From the NCBI GenBank assembly GCA_963969495.1, contig OZ018319.1, forward strand, positions 208,280,247 to 208,344,246: a stretch of 64,000 bases of DNA. The letters run 5' to 3'. Numbering within the stretch: the stretch's first letter is position 1; each line of letters opens with the position of its first letter. Source of the DNA: Ceratothoa steindachneri. Lineage: Eukaryota; Arthropoda; Malacostraca; Isopoda; Cymothoidae. Under the pieces are notes generated by a model. That model was not told the origin of the DNA. It ran no database searches and worked only from the letters and a program-made list of their open reading frames with translations. Shown here piece by piece: positions 11,571-21,269 of this stretch. A program made the translations under genes and the position numbers.

Positions 11571-11574
<4 letters not shown>

Positions 11575-11711
11575 ATTAGCCCACAGAAAAATGAAAAGAG
11601 TAATCCAAGCACTTTTGAACTATATTTGCAAATTCCTTGGAAATTAACATGCAAATATAGTTCGAAAGTACTTGTATTCATCTTTTCATTTTCCTGTGGG
11701 TTAATTTTCAT
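11571..11711. repeat. imperfect palindrome of an AT-flanked repeat family (element H)
   Basis: The left arm GAAAATTAGCCCACAG, AAAATGAAAAG, GAACTATATTTGCA returns inverted in the right half, giving arms of about 65 bases around a short centre. After the right arm comes CACGTG-CACTTTG. Single-arm relatives are at 29511-29640 and 56302-56430, and the CACAAAGT-CACGTGA flank recurs at 19705. All are bordered by (AT)n. The arrangement resembles inverted terminal repeats of a PLE that has lost its body, but that is inference. Confidence 0.7.
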
Positions 11712-11750
11712 ATTATTGCTTTCTTCACGTGCCACTTTGTAAGTTTTTTC

Positions 11751-11886
<136 letters not shown>

Positions 11887-11929
11887 ATATTTATTTAATT
11901 ATTTTTAAAATACAATGTAATATTAGCTA

Positions 11930-12830
11930 ATACTTGGACTAAAACGGAAGAAAAATTATGATAGCTAATATTCAAAAGGTCTCCATTTACGTCGATGGCA
12001 CGACGAAGTCTAGGTACGACCTGGCCCAGCTAGGACGTTGGGGTCTCAGCTGATATTTTCTCCCAGCATTTTTCCCAGTTTGTCCTTCAGAACTTCCACA
12101 CTATGATGAGCTTTGACACATCCTCTCTGTTCAATCATCGATCGCACTCCAATGCCCAAGGGGTTAAATCTGGCGAACTGAGAGACCAAAGTTCCTTTGA
12201 CCAAAACCAATAAAAATTTGTCTGGAACCAGTCTTGAACTTTTTGCTGTGTGTAAAGTTGCTCCCTCTTATTAAAGGGTTACAATGGCATTTCCTATGGT
12301 GGCATCCATCCAGTAGATGACTTTTCTACTTCAAAATATACAAATAAACACGTTAATTGATATTTAACCCCTCTTCAATTAAGATGAGTGGTGTTTTTTT
12401 GGCTCGATGTTATGCCATCACGGAAGATGGCTTGTCTCTTTTAACATGTCCACTGTTCAACTGGAATCACCTTTTTATTTTGTGCCCAAAGACGATCATT
12501 GTGTGTAGTGGATAGCCTGGACAGTGAGCAACTCCTCATTTGTCCACAAACTCTTTACTGGGAGACATCAAGGAGCCGTTTGAAGAGGGACTTTCTCTTT
12601 CTAATCTGTTCTTTTTGCTGGGGTTAGAAAAATGTCCTTTAGCTATTTTGAATATATGAAGTTTCCGATTATCTATTTTTACAATGGGTATATGACTGTT
12701 TTTGGCCTCCGAAGTAGGTTGTTTGGCACTGCTGCTTAGATTTCGCCTGATCGTCCTCACTCTTGATAGACAACTGCCTCTCTCTTTGAGCCGTTTGATA
12801 GCTTTAAAAAAACCCGTGTCTGCTCACATT
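11930..12830 (-). pseudogene. mariner-like transposase remnant
   Basis: Reading the minus strand across frame changes gives, in order: a helix-turn-helix region with SRVRTIRRNLSSSAKQ (about 12760), SPSKEFVDKW (about 12540), a VIPVEQ / KRQAIFRDG stretch (about 12440), KSSTGWMPP (about 12310), KVQDWFQTNFYWFW (about 12220), then SSPDLTPLG and VKAHHSVEVLKDKLGK. This order is that of a mariner-family DDD/DDE transposase, which cuts and pastes its element at TA sites. At least three frameshifts and a TAA break it, so it is inactive. Inverted terminal repeats were not located with confidence. Confidence 0.7.
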
Positions 12831-12835
12831 AAAAT

Positions 12836-13170
12836 AACATAACATAACATAATTTCACGGATGACAAAAGCCACAAGGGCCTATCAAAGGTCATCTGCAT
12901 CCGTCAAAACCCACCCACAAAAAGCACCATCGCCAGGGAAAGACAAAATCAAAGTCCCCCACAATATAATATAACAGATGACAAAAGCCACAAGGGCCCA
13001 TCATAGGTCATCCGAGTCAAACGGCCTCTTTTTTTAAGGCACCCAAACTCCCAAGAAAACTACATCCAGAGGATTGCGTCCAGAAACAAGGGTATCACCA
13101 ATCAAGGCTTGTCAAGAACTAAATCATGCAGCTATAGATATATACAAACAATATTAATATATACAAAACT
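12836..13170 (-). repeat. 3' untranslated tail of a CR1-like LINE
   Basis: Two copies of GATGACAAAAGCCACAAGGG, each followed by CAT-to-AGGTCAT, lie about 115 bases apart (about 12860 and 12976). The stretch begins with a short ATAAC repeat at 12836-12850, which on the LINE strand is the 3'-terminal microsatellite such elements often carry. It continues into the reverse-transcriptase remnant at 13170. Confidence 0.6.
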
Positions 13171-14310
13171 TAAGAACCATCACAACCTTCCCTTCCCATA
13201 AACTCATCCAACCTACTCTTAAATACATTTAAATTTGGACTACCTACTACCCTCGGCGGCAATTTGTTCCAGAAGTCTACCACTCTATTGGTGAAAAAAT
13301 ATTTTCTTAAATCCAACCTACACCTTTGCTTTTTTAATTTTAAAGTGGTGACCTCTAGTCCGATCTCCATCATCTAACTAAAAAAACTGGCTAACATCCA
13401 ATTTATCTATCCCAGAAAAATTTTTAAAGAGCTCAATCATATCCCCTCTCACACACCTCCTTTCGAACGAGAACATATTTAATACCCTCAGTATATCTAT
13501 ATATTCAAGGTGCCTCAGGGAAGGAATAATCTTTGTTGCCCTCCGTTGCACTGACTCGAGAAGGTTAATATGGTGTCTAAAATGTGGGGACCATGCCTGT
13601 ATACAGTACTCTAGATGTGGCCTAACATAAGAGTTATAGAGTTTAAGAATAACCTCCTTACTTTTGTAACTGACACTTCTCTTAATGAAACTCAGCACTC
13701 TATTTGCCATATTTCTTGCTTTAATACACTGCTTAGAAAACCTTAATGACTTATCTATTACTACTCCTAGATCTTTCTCATCCTCTACTGAACTCAGCCA
13801 ATGCCCATCCATTTCATAGTTAAATTCAATATTATCTTTTTCCATGTTAATAACTTTGCACTTATCAAGGTTGAAAGTCATTTGCCACTTATGTGCCAAA
13901 GATAAAAATTTATTTAAATCCCCCTGTACTTTAAAATTATCATCAATATCTTTAACTACAGCTGCTAATTTGGTATCATCCGCAAAAATTGACACTTTAT
14001 TATTATATAGATGACAAATAATAATGGACCGAGAACCGATCACTGAGGAACCCCACTGATAACATCCCTCCACTCTGACTTTACACCATTTAGCACTACC
14101 CTTTGCTTCCTGTCTTTCAGCCACTCAGCTATCCAATTTGAAACACCCCCACATATCCCAATAATTTTTAATTTATGAACTAGTCTCCTATGCGGTACCT
14201 TATCAAATGCTTTACTAAAATCCAAGTAAATTACATCTACATTCTCTCCCTTATCTACTTGATTTGTTACGAACTCCAGAAAGTCTAGTAAATTAGTCAA
14301 ACATGGAGGG
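13170..14310 (-). pseudogene. CR1-like LINE reverse transcriptase, 5'-truncated
   Basis: The minus strand reads CLTNLLDFLEFVTNQ, then DVIYLDFSKAFDKVPHRRL (RT block with the first Asp), then the SGVPQ block. A TGA at 14040-14042 stands where Gly is expected, followed by SVLGPLLFVIYI. A frame change then leads to KVSIFADDTK (catalytic FADD box, about 13985), DLGVVIDKSLRFSKQ, VRPHLEYCIQAWSP and RRATKIIPSLRHLEY. After 13378 another frame holds LRKYFFTNRVVDFWNKLP, the usual C-terminus. Order and wording are those of CR1-type LINEs. The stop and two frame changes make it dead, and the endonuclease half is absent. Confidence 0.9.
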
Positions 14311-14319
14311 GTCAACATT

Positions 14320-14547
14320 ATGAAACCATCGCCCACTGTCTTCTCGCTCTTATACAGGTTCTCGATTGCTTCAGATTTTCCAGTCATATTTGTAAACGGG
14401 TGTCGTTTTTCTACGAATTTACACTTTGATTTACAAAATTCAATAAATCCTAAAATGATAGGTGCAAGTAACATCTCAGACCGTTACCTGTTAGAGTCTC
14501 TTCAACCCTCTATAAATAATAAACTCCTTATGTGTTCGATTAAATAG
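14320..14547 (+). pseudogene. possible PLE C-terminal fragment
   Basis: The + strand frame contains ASNISDRYLLESLQPSINNK, which resembles the end of PLE GIY-YIG domains (a nuclease tail with a Ser/Leu-rich helix and PxxN). There is no nuclease core here. The DNA downstream (14560-14840) has a hammerhead-like core, supporting a PLE origin. It abuts the truncated LINE on the other strand. Evidence is weak to moderate. Confidence 0.4.
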
Positions 14548-14856
14548 TCACACATGAACAAGCATGTTAATTTGTTAGGAATATTTCCGATTCTTTTGTA
14601 ACAATTTCATTGCCAATTTTGTTCTTATTTCATAATTTCTTCCCTCGTTAGTTTTCCTCTCGGTTTTCCCATTCTATTTAATTCGCTTCAAATTTAAGCT
14701 TTTAGGATTTTTTTTCTGCATGTATTAAAAAATCATTTCCATATTTTAATGTGCATTTTTTTATTAATTTTTTAGCACTGATGATGGGGGGCGGTATAAT
14801 CCTGAAACCTTTAAATAAGTGATACGATGCGTCTTCGGTTCTATCTTTTTTACCAT

Positions 14857-14860
<4 letters not shown>

Positions 14861-14930
<70 letters not shown>
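14861..14930. repeat. (AT)n then (GA)n microsatellite
   Basis: About 20 AT units followed by about 14 GA units. Confidence 0.96.
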
Positions 14931-14933
<3 letters not shown>

Positions 14934-14949
14934 AGAGAGAAAAAAAATG

Positions 14950-15117
14950 TTAGAAGAAAACACCAAAATTATTGACCATGCACCAGATCTCCGGCAACTA
15001 CTTTCTCTAGAAGCCATTCACATACGAGAAAAACAACCCAAGCTTAACATTCAATTCAATTCAAACGGAATACTGCCAAGCGGCAAAATTAGAAGCCGAA
15101 CCACGAGGGATACTTAA
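14950..15117 (+). pseudogene. PLE C-terminal fragment
   Basis: Read as TKIIDHAPDLRQLLSLEAIHIREKQPKLNIQF with no start codon. The motif EAIHIREKQPKLN is the common end of GIY-YIG domains in Penelope-like elements. The nuclease core upstream is lost to the AT/GA array at 14861-14930. The stop (TAA) is at about 15115. A good hammerhead motif follows about 220 bases later, the usual distance for a PLE 3' end. Confidence 0.65.
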
Positions 15118-15335
15118 TAACCTCCCCCCCTCCCCTATCAAGACCCTTCATCCCCTTAAATGTGACCAAGAATTTGATCTGCTTTTCTCAGCCTAACTGT
15201 CCCGACCCTGTCCTAACATGCTCATAAGTTCGTCAGTATGTTAACACTAGCAGATCTCCCCGTTCGTTTGTACATTTGTTATAATTCATTGATATATAAA
15301 CCACTGTTTTCTCTTTTTACTTGTATTTTTATTTT

Positions 15336-15377
15336 AATCTCTGAAGATGGTACAAGTGTATCGAAACGCGTAAGATA
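15336..15377 (+). ncRNA. hammerhead ribozyme-like motif, PLE 3' end
   Basis: Boxes: CTGAAGA 15341-15347, GAAAC 15363-15367, triplet GTA 15370-15372. Stem I pairs ATCT (15337-15340) with AGAT (15373-15376), with further A/T pairs beyond a mismatch. Stem II pairs GGTAC with GTATC around loop AAGT after one extra T. Stem III is AC/GT with a two-base loop. GUA is an accepted cleavage triplet. The same extra base after the core is present in the motif at 7926, which argues for common descent. Confidence 0.7.
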
Positions 15378-15587
15378 AATAGTGTTTTACTAAATTAATC
15401 TTTTCTTATTCCCCCTTTTAAGTTTATTAACTGACTTTTATGAATTTCGGTGAACTTATCCCCGAGCTCAACCCAAACCTAAAAGCAAATATAAGGCAAA
15501 TCGAAAGATGTGACAAGTAAATCACGAACGCGAAATTAGCCGTCGCTTTTAATAAAACTTGTTATGACGAAAATATTTGCCCAACTT

Positions 15588-15589
<2 letters not shown>

Positions 15590-15672
<83 letters not shown>
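15590..15672. repeat. (AT)n, (AG)n and poly-G
   Basis: AT array to about 15640, AG array to about 15661, then G10. Confidence 0.96.
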
Positions 15673-15689
15673 AGGGAGAGAGTGTGTGT

Positions 15690-18600
15690 GTCTGTTCCTA
15701 TGTATTTGGAATTCGCTTTTAATCATTCACATTGGCCATATTGTTTTGTACAATGTTAAATCCACCCAAATACAATGAATATAAAGAATTATTTCGACTC
15801 ATTCCAAATTGGATGGGTCAGATTATTCCAAAATCTAACCCAGCCCCAAATTGTCCAAATTCTTGCCCAGTCTTCTTCTAAAGACAACTAATGGACTTTT
15901 ATTGGTGGCAGATCATTCATTCTTTACATATACTTTTTTATTAAAAATAATTAAAAAATATTTCCTCATTTAACAATGTAGAAACTTCTACCCACTGTTA
16001 TCTTTTATTTTTACTATTCTCCTTGATATATGGTTCTTTTATTTTTCCTTCTTTCTCATTTTTCCTGCTACATACTTTATGTTTTGATTTAGCTTTGTTA
16101 GATACATAAAACCATCGTCCTGTTTTTTAAGTCATTTGAGAGGTAAAAGGAATACTCGGTACCACTTTACAAGCCCTATGTAAAACCTAATATAAAATCT
16201 AGCCTGCGGAATTCACATTCGAATTTCTGCTGGTCGGCTTTGACAGCTCCCCCACCCCCCTCTTTCTCTCACCCGCCTTCAGCCGCTGTTAATAGGCCAA
16301 GCTCGACCGCTGTCATTTAAAGTGACTTGGCTCAACTTCCATTCAATTACCCCGTCTGGAAAGGTATTTACATAGGCCTATCAGAGTTTAGGGCTGGCCT
16401 ACTAAGTTTCTTCTTTGAGGGTGACAATAAGTACAAATTAAAAGTCTATTTTATGGATTTTCATCCTTACCTGCCCATAAGGAAATATGTAATTAACCTT
16501 TATATGGTTTATAAGCCTCGTGAGTGTTAATGGCTTAATTATATTTTTGATTTTATAATTTTATCTTATTGTTCGCATAAATGAGATCATGTTTTGAATC
16601 ATACACGAGATTGCCTATACAAAGACCCGCGGATAAACAGAAAACGAATAGACTAATTCTTTCTAGGTTTCCTGTTAGGATTTGCTCATAATTAAAATAA
16701 TTATTTCCTCATTCTTATGTTAATCCAATATCTATTCCATTGTCATTCATGCTGATTTCGAGGAGTTCAGGGATTAAATAGGAGACAACACAAAAGCCCT
16801 GAAACACTATAGATACTCATTCATCATCTACCATAAAATTGTGGGTAATAAAACTTTCAAGTACGACACAAGTGAGATGGTCTAGAAGGTTAGATGCTTC
16901 TTTTCAAAGATAATGAATTTCATATAATGATCAGTTTGCCAATCGTAAACTCGAGGGCAATAGGGATCGTTTCTCTTTAATGGAAAGGAATACAAACGGT
17001 AGTATTGTGTTGTAGCACCACCAACCAGCGGGCGTGGTCTTGTGCCGTTTTTGTACCGTTTTATAGACGCAGAGTGATGTGTTGTCTGTGTGTGAAGGGG
17101 TGAAAGAGAGTAGTACCCAAAGGAAATCCAGTGTTCAAGGACTCGTCTTTTCATATCAAATGTTCATCTCGCCACTCTATCTAAAATCACTTGCAAATTG
17201 TCCGCAATTTCGCCATCGTACGCGATCTCGCTCCTGCTCAGGTAGCAACTTTCTCACACACATTCACTAAGGTAATCTACCTTTTACGGTCGAACCACTT
17301 TCTCACCTACAACGCAATTCTCTATCCCTTCTAGACCCCTAAAACTTACATATTACATATCTCTTATGTTGGGTCTTTTGAAATAACTGTTGCACAGTAA
17401 AGAGCTAATTTTTCACTCTCAGTAGAGTAATTATCCTATAACCTTTACACTCCAGCAACTTTCCGCCATTTTTGCTCCTCACTCGCTGATGGATCTCCCC
17501 ACCACCGATTTTACCTCTATTAGTTTCTTGTCTCTTTCTTACTTCTGCACTGCATCCTTCCCAGACGCTATATACTTATGTTTGCGATGATGTTTATCAT
17601 CTGGTTTGTCTTAGTTCCGGGCACCGTTGAACTCTCCATTAGCCGTCGAGTCTTTGAAGATTCAAGTTGACGATGCGGCCAGGCATAAGAGTCATGCCAA
17701 TAGTCAGATTTTTCGTATGTTGACTTTTTAATTCATATATTTTTCTTTTATTACTATCATTTTTAATTCTATATTTGTGACTTTATTATGTGGCATTATT
17801 AATTTTATTCTCTGAATGGATTAACATTTAATCTGTCAATTTAAAACCTCTTAGATTTTTTTTTTAATTGTGCCCCCACAGAATTTTGGCTTGCATGACG
17901 CCCCTGCGACCAGGCATCTGATGAAAACAGCAGCATTTCGGAGCCTAGGTTTAATCGAAGGAACATGAAAAGGCGCTCTAACGATAGCTTTACCACCATG
18001 CAGGTGAAACGCACATACATGCAAATCGGTTGCATTTTCTGAAATTTCTAATTCGAATAAAAAAACTGGCTAATATGAAAATACAAGAACCATTAAAATT
18101 GGAAACAACATAACAAAAAGAATAAAGTAGTACAAAAAAAAATTGCTATGTGGTTTAAGTAGATTGCGGCTCGTTGACTTGGCCCTTTCGTCTTTCCCAA
18201 CTGGGGAAGGTTTCCTTACCCCTTGATAATCCCCTAACCAGCGACTCTCGGGAACCCTCTTCACCATCCGAAGGGGTCGGAAATCAATTCATCCAATTTA
18301 ATAGATAAACCTCTATATAAATAAGTAACACCCGAGGCATTTATTTTTTTATACAGCATTAAAGTCGTTGCAAAAGAGAGTTCGCCTTTAACTTTCAACT
18401 GGTTTCCTTTCCAATAAAGCAAAGACAATTTACATCAAGAGCAAAGTCCTAATTTTGAGAGACATCATTTGGAGGAATTATAATTTGATGCGAAACGATA
18501 ATGATTAATTTGCATACAAAATTTTCAAGGATTTACAGGACAAGAGAAATTTGAATGGAGTCTTATCACACCAAATGGATGCAACTAGGAATGGAATTTC

Positions 18601-18960
18601 AAAGCCCAGCCAATACAGTCATTAAAGGCACATAGCGTTACGTTTAGAGTCTTCGTCTGGCTCGGTGGTTTGCGCTTCTTGCCTCTCACGGCCAGAAATT
18701 TGTGTTTTTGCACACACTATTAAGATTTGATGCATTCGAGGTAAGATAGATGCGTCCTCTCTCCCCGTGGTTGATTAGAGGTCCTCGTGAAATGAGTGCC
18801 CTTTTAGGGTGCTCCTGGCACCAGGTGCCACGATTTGTTTCCATTTTGGCGAAAAAAAAGGAGGAAATGCACTTTTTATCAAAATATGTAAAGCTAAAAC
18901 TAACGAGGACATATAGAGCAGTAAGTCTGTAAAGAAAGTGTTCGAGATAGAGGAAACGAA
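15690..18960. other. no recognised gene
   Basis: AT-rich, apparently mostly unique DNA with short unsupported ORFs. No structured repeat or exon motif was identified. Confidence 0.4.
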
Positions 18961-18964
18961 AATA

Positions 18965-19275
18965 TACAGTGTGCCTCCCCACCCAATTAGAATGTATTTG
19001 AGAAGGAATATCTCAATAACCATAGCAGCTAGAGACATGAAATAAAAACAAATGAAAGATGAATCCTTTATCTATAAATACGTATTCCTTGTAAAAACCT
19101 TTTTAAAGTCAATGAGTCAATTAGCCTTTTTAAATAATAATGTAAAATGCGTTGTTTTTTATTTTCTAAATTACAAACTTTAAAAGAGCACAAATGGTCG
19201 AGCAGCGCTTCTCCAACCTTGGTCACACGGACCCAATTATTTACCTTTGATTTATCAGAATTATTATTCCAAAAT
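18965..19275 (+). repeat. element A, copy 1
   Basis: It begins TACAGTGTGCC, a mariner-like tip. Family blocks follow: CATAGCAGCT-GAGACATGAA, AATGAAAGATGAAT, GTCAATTAGCCTTTTTAAAT, AAATGGTCGAGCAGCGCTTC and CACACGGACCCAATTAT. The same blocks in the same order make up copy 2 at 24832-26998, where three extra pieces interrupt them. This short copy shows the ancestral arrangement. No coding region is visible. Confidence 0.8.
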
Positions 19276-19635
19276 CCTTCAGATTTAGGCTCAATGAGTT
19301 GATTTGGTTTACCAGAAAACTCATTCTGCAAGAGAGAGAGAAAGAGAGGCGAGAAAGGAATACTGAGTCCTCTAATTACCACCAACCCATCGGGCGAAAT
19401 AAAAAAAAAGATCACTATCTCTTATGGCACAGAAGTACACACTCATAAACATGTGTATACTAAGCTCACACGCACTACATGTGCTGCCCCCGGCTGAAAG
19501 AATAGGGGTGGGAGGAAAGGGGGAGATGTATTAATTAGGTGGGCAAACTTCTATCAAGAATAGGATTGAATGAAAGAACAAAGGGAGTAATAGCCAGCTT
19601 AATTAGCCTCACCCTTTCAACATGGCCTCCTTGCA

Positions 19636-19637
<2 letters not shown>
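19276..19637. other. no recognised feature
   Basis: Mixed sequence between element A and an AT array. The minus-strand ORF overlapping 19068-19415 is a shadow of element A. Confidence 0.4.

Positions 19638-19700
<63 letters not shown>
19638..19700. repeat. (AT)n microsatellite
   Basis: About 31 units. To its right, CACAAAGTGCACGTGAG (19712 region) is the flank shared with the element H family. Confidence 0.97.
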
Positions 19701-19702
<2 letters not shown>

Positions 19703-19746
19703 AAAAATGCTCACAAAGTGCACGTGAGTCAAAGTTATGTAGATAT

Positions 19747-19917
19747 ATGTGCAATCTTTACCATAGCATTAACTGGAACAGTGCCAAACCAGTCATAAAA
19801 TGCAGTAATTATATTTCAAGAAATATATTAGAATGTATCTCGATTAACGCGTTCCCAAATTTCAATCTTAGCACTGGTTTGTTCACGCTAGACCCCATTA
19901 TCACCTCATACATAAAA
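19747..19917 (+). pseudogene. PLE C-terminal fragment between AT arrays
   Basis: The frame reads HSINWNSAKPVIKCSNYISR, then NILECISINAFPNFNLSTGL and DPIITSYI. The run from NWN through IKCSNY to NAFPNFNLS has the shape of the tail of the PLE GIY-YIG domain, where a helix followed by FPNFNLS is common. Only the tail remains. AT arrays lie on both sides (19638-19700 and 19979-20047), and the CACGTGA flank of element H is at 19712-19722, linking element H to PLEs. Confidence 0.55.
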
Positions 19918-19977
19918 TCTCAAACAAAGTTGCTTCAGGATTTTGTTTTTAACTTTTTCTTTGTGGGTGTATCTGCA

Positions 19978-19978
<1 letters not shown>

Positions 19979-20047
<69 letters not shown>
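19979..20047. repeat. (AT)n microsatellite
   Basis: About 34 units; the Tyr-Ile ORFs on both strands here are artefacts. Confidence 0.97.
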
Positions 20048-20051
<4 letters not shown>

Positions 20052-20164
20052 CATACTCAATTTTGATCAATATGCAAGATATCATCAATGGTAAAGGTAA
20101 CAAGACAGCTAAAAATACCCATATAAACATAACCTACGAAGGGTTTAATGACCCCCTCCCTAAA

Positions 20165-21262
20165 AGTGCGGGGGGGGGGAAGTGTCATAATCCTTGATCA
20201 GAGGTCTATTTACATCTCTTGTTCACCCTCGAGGTGTGGTTAAGACTCAAGTCGAGAAGATGCAGTGTAACACTAAGAGTTCACTGGTTCGAGTCTCGTT
20301 GAGGACTGGGGCATTGATAGGGCTACTGCCTTACTTTTTTTATCGATCCTTTGTTCGTTCGAATCTCGACTACGGATGCGATTTTTATGCATCCGCAGCC
20401 GAGCGTTTATTGCGGAAGGTGGACTCGATTCACCACACCGGCCTTCGCTTGGCGACTGATGCCTTCTACACTTCCCCCATCGAGAGCCTACTTGTCTATG
20501 CTGGGGAGATGCCACTCGTTCTGCACCGCGCACAGGGCATTATTCGCCTGTACGCGCGAGCCCGGCGCCTCCCTCAGTCACCAACAGCCCTCACTGCACC
20601 CGCAGCTGATATCGACGGTGCCTCTGCCGCCGAGAGACGCAAGTCATGTCCTAAGCCTTTTGAGTTTAGGGCTAGAAAACTCTTTCGAAAGCTTGTTGTA
20701 GCTCTCGGGCCGGTGGTGCCCTTGGTTCTGTCTAGGACGCCACACTGGAGGGTACCACCTTTTACTATTTGTCGCCACGCCTCTGCTCCCAAAGCTTCTA
20801 CAGCGCCGTGAGTATTGCGTTCAGTCTTTTTAGAGCAGACTCTGTGTCATGCTGGAACCGTGCCATTGTATATGGATGGCTCCAGGTCCCAAGAGGGGAG
20901 GTCGGTTTGGGCGCCGTATCCCCTCTGTTTGAAGTCAGCGGGTCTCTGCCAGACGCTGCGTTTCTCTTCACGGCCGAGCTAGTAGCAATACACTGCTCCG
21001 TACGGGAGCGGTGGAGCTACCCCTTAATGCCGCGACGGCTTCAGGTTGCTTTCTGTCGCCTCCGAATTGGACACACTCGCGGGACGCACCGCCCTTTGAT
21101 GGATCGCTCCCCTGCGCCTTATTGTGACGACTGCGCTGTCCCCCAGACTATTCGGTACATTCTTGTTGAATGTCCCCTTGTACTCGGGAATGGTTCGTCG
21201 ACACAGACTTGCGATCTATACGACTTTTTGGAGGAGGCTGGCCTGCTTCATTTTATTTGATT
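20165..21262 (+). pseudogene. LINE 3' half: RT thumb region, RNase H, C-terminal zinc motif (LINE-B)
   Basis: From about 20235 one frame reads HPRGVVKTQVEKMQCN, YRSFVRSNLDYGCDFYASA and RLATDAFYTSPIESLLVYAG, the region after the RT catalytic core in I/Jockey-type LINEs. Around 20870 the frame changes. YMDGSRSQEG (catalytic Asp) and then, in another frame, FTAELVAIH (catalytic Glu) mark an RNase H domain. The end, PYCDDCAVPQTIRYILVECP, is the C-x2-C...H/C-type tail found after RNase H. The catalytic core of the RT and the endonuclease are missing and frames are broken, so this is a dead 5'-truncated copy. G+C is visibly higher than in the surroundings. Confidence 0.85.
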
Positions 21263-21269
21263 CTTTGGT

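Noticed and set aside
14778..14830. Hammerhead-like core CTGATGA ... GAAAC after the PLE-like fragment at 14320
   Set aside because: No stem I pairs across the ends, the base at the cleavage position would be G, and stem II relies on G-T pairs; kept only as support for a PLE origin.
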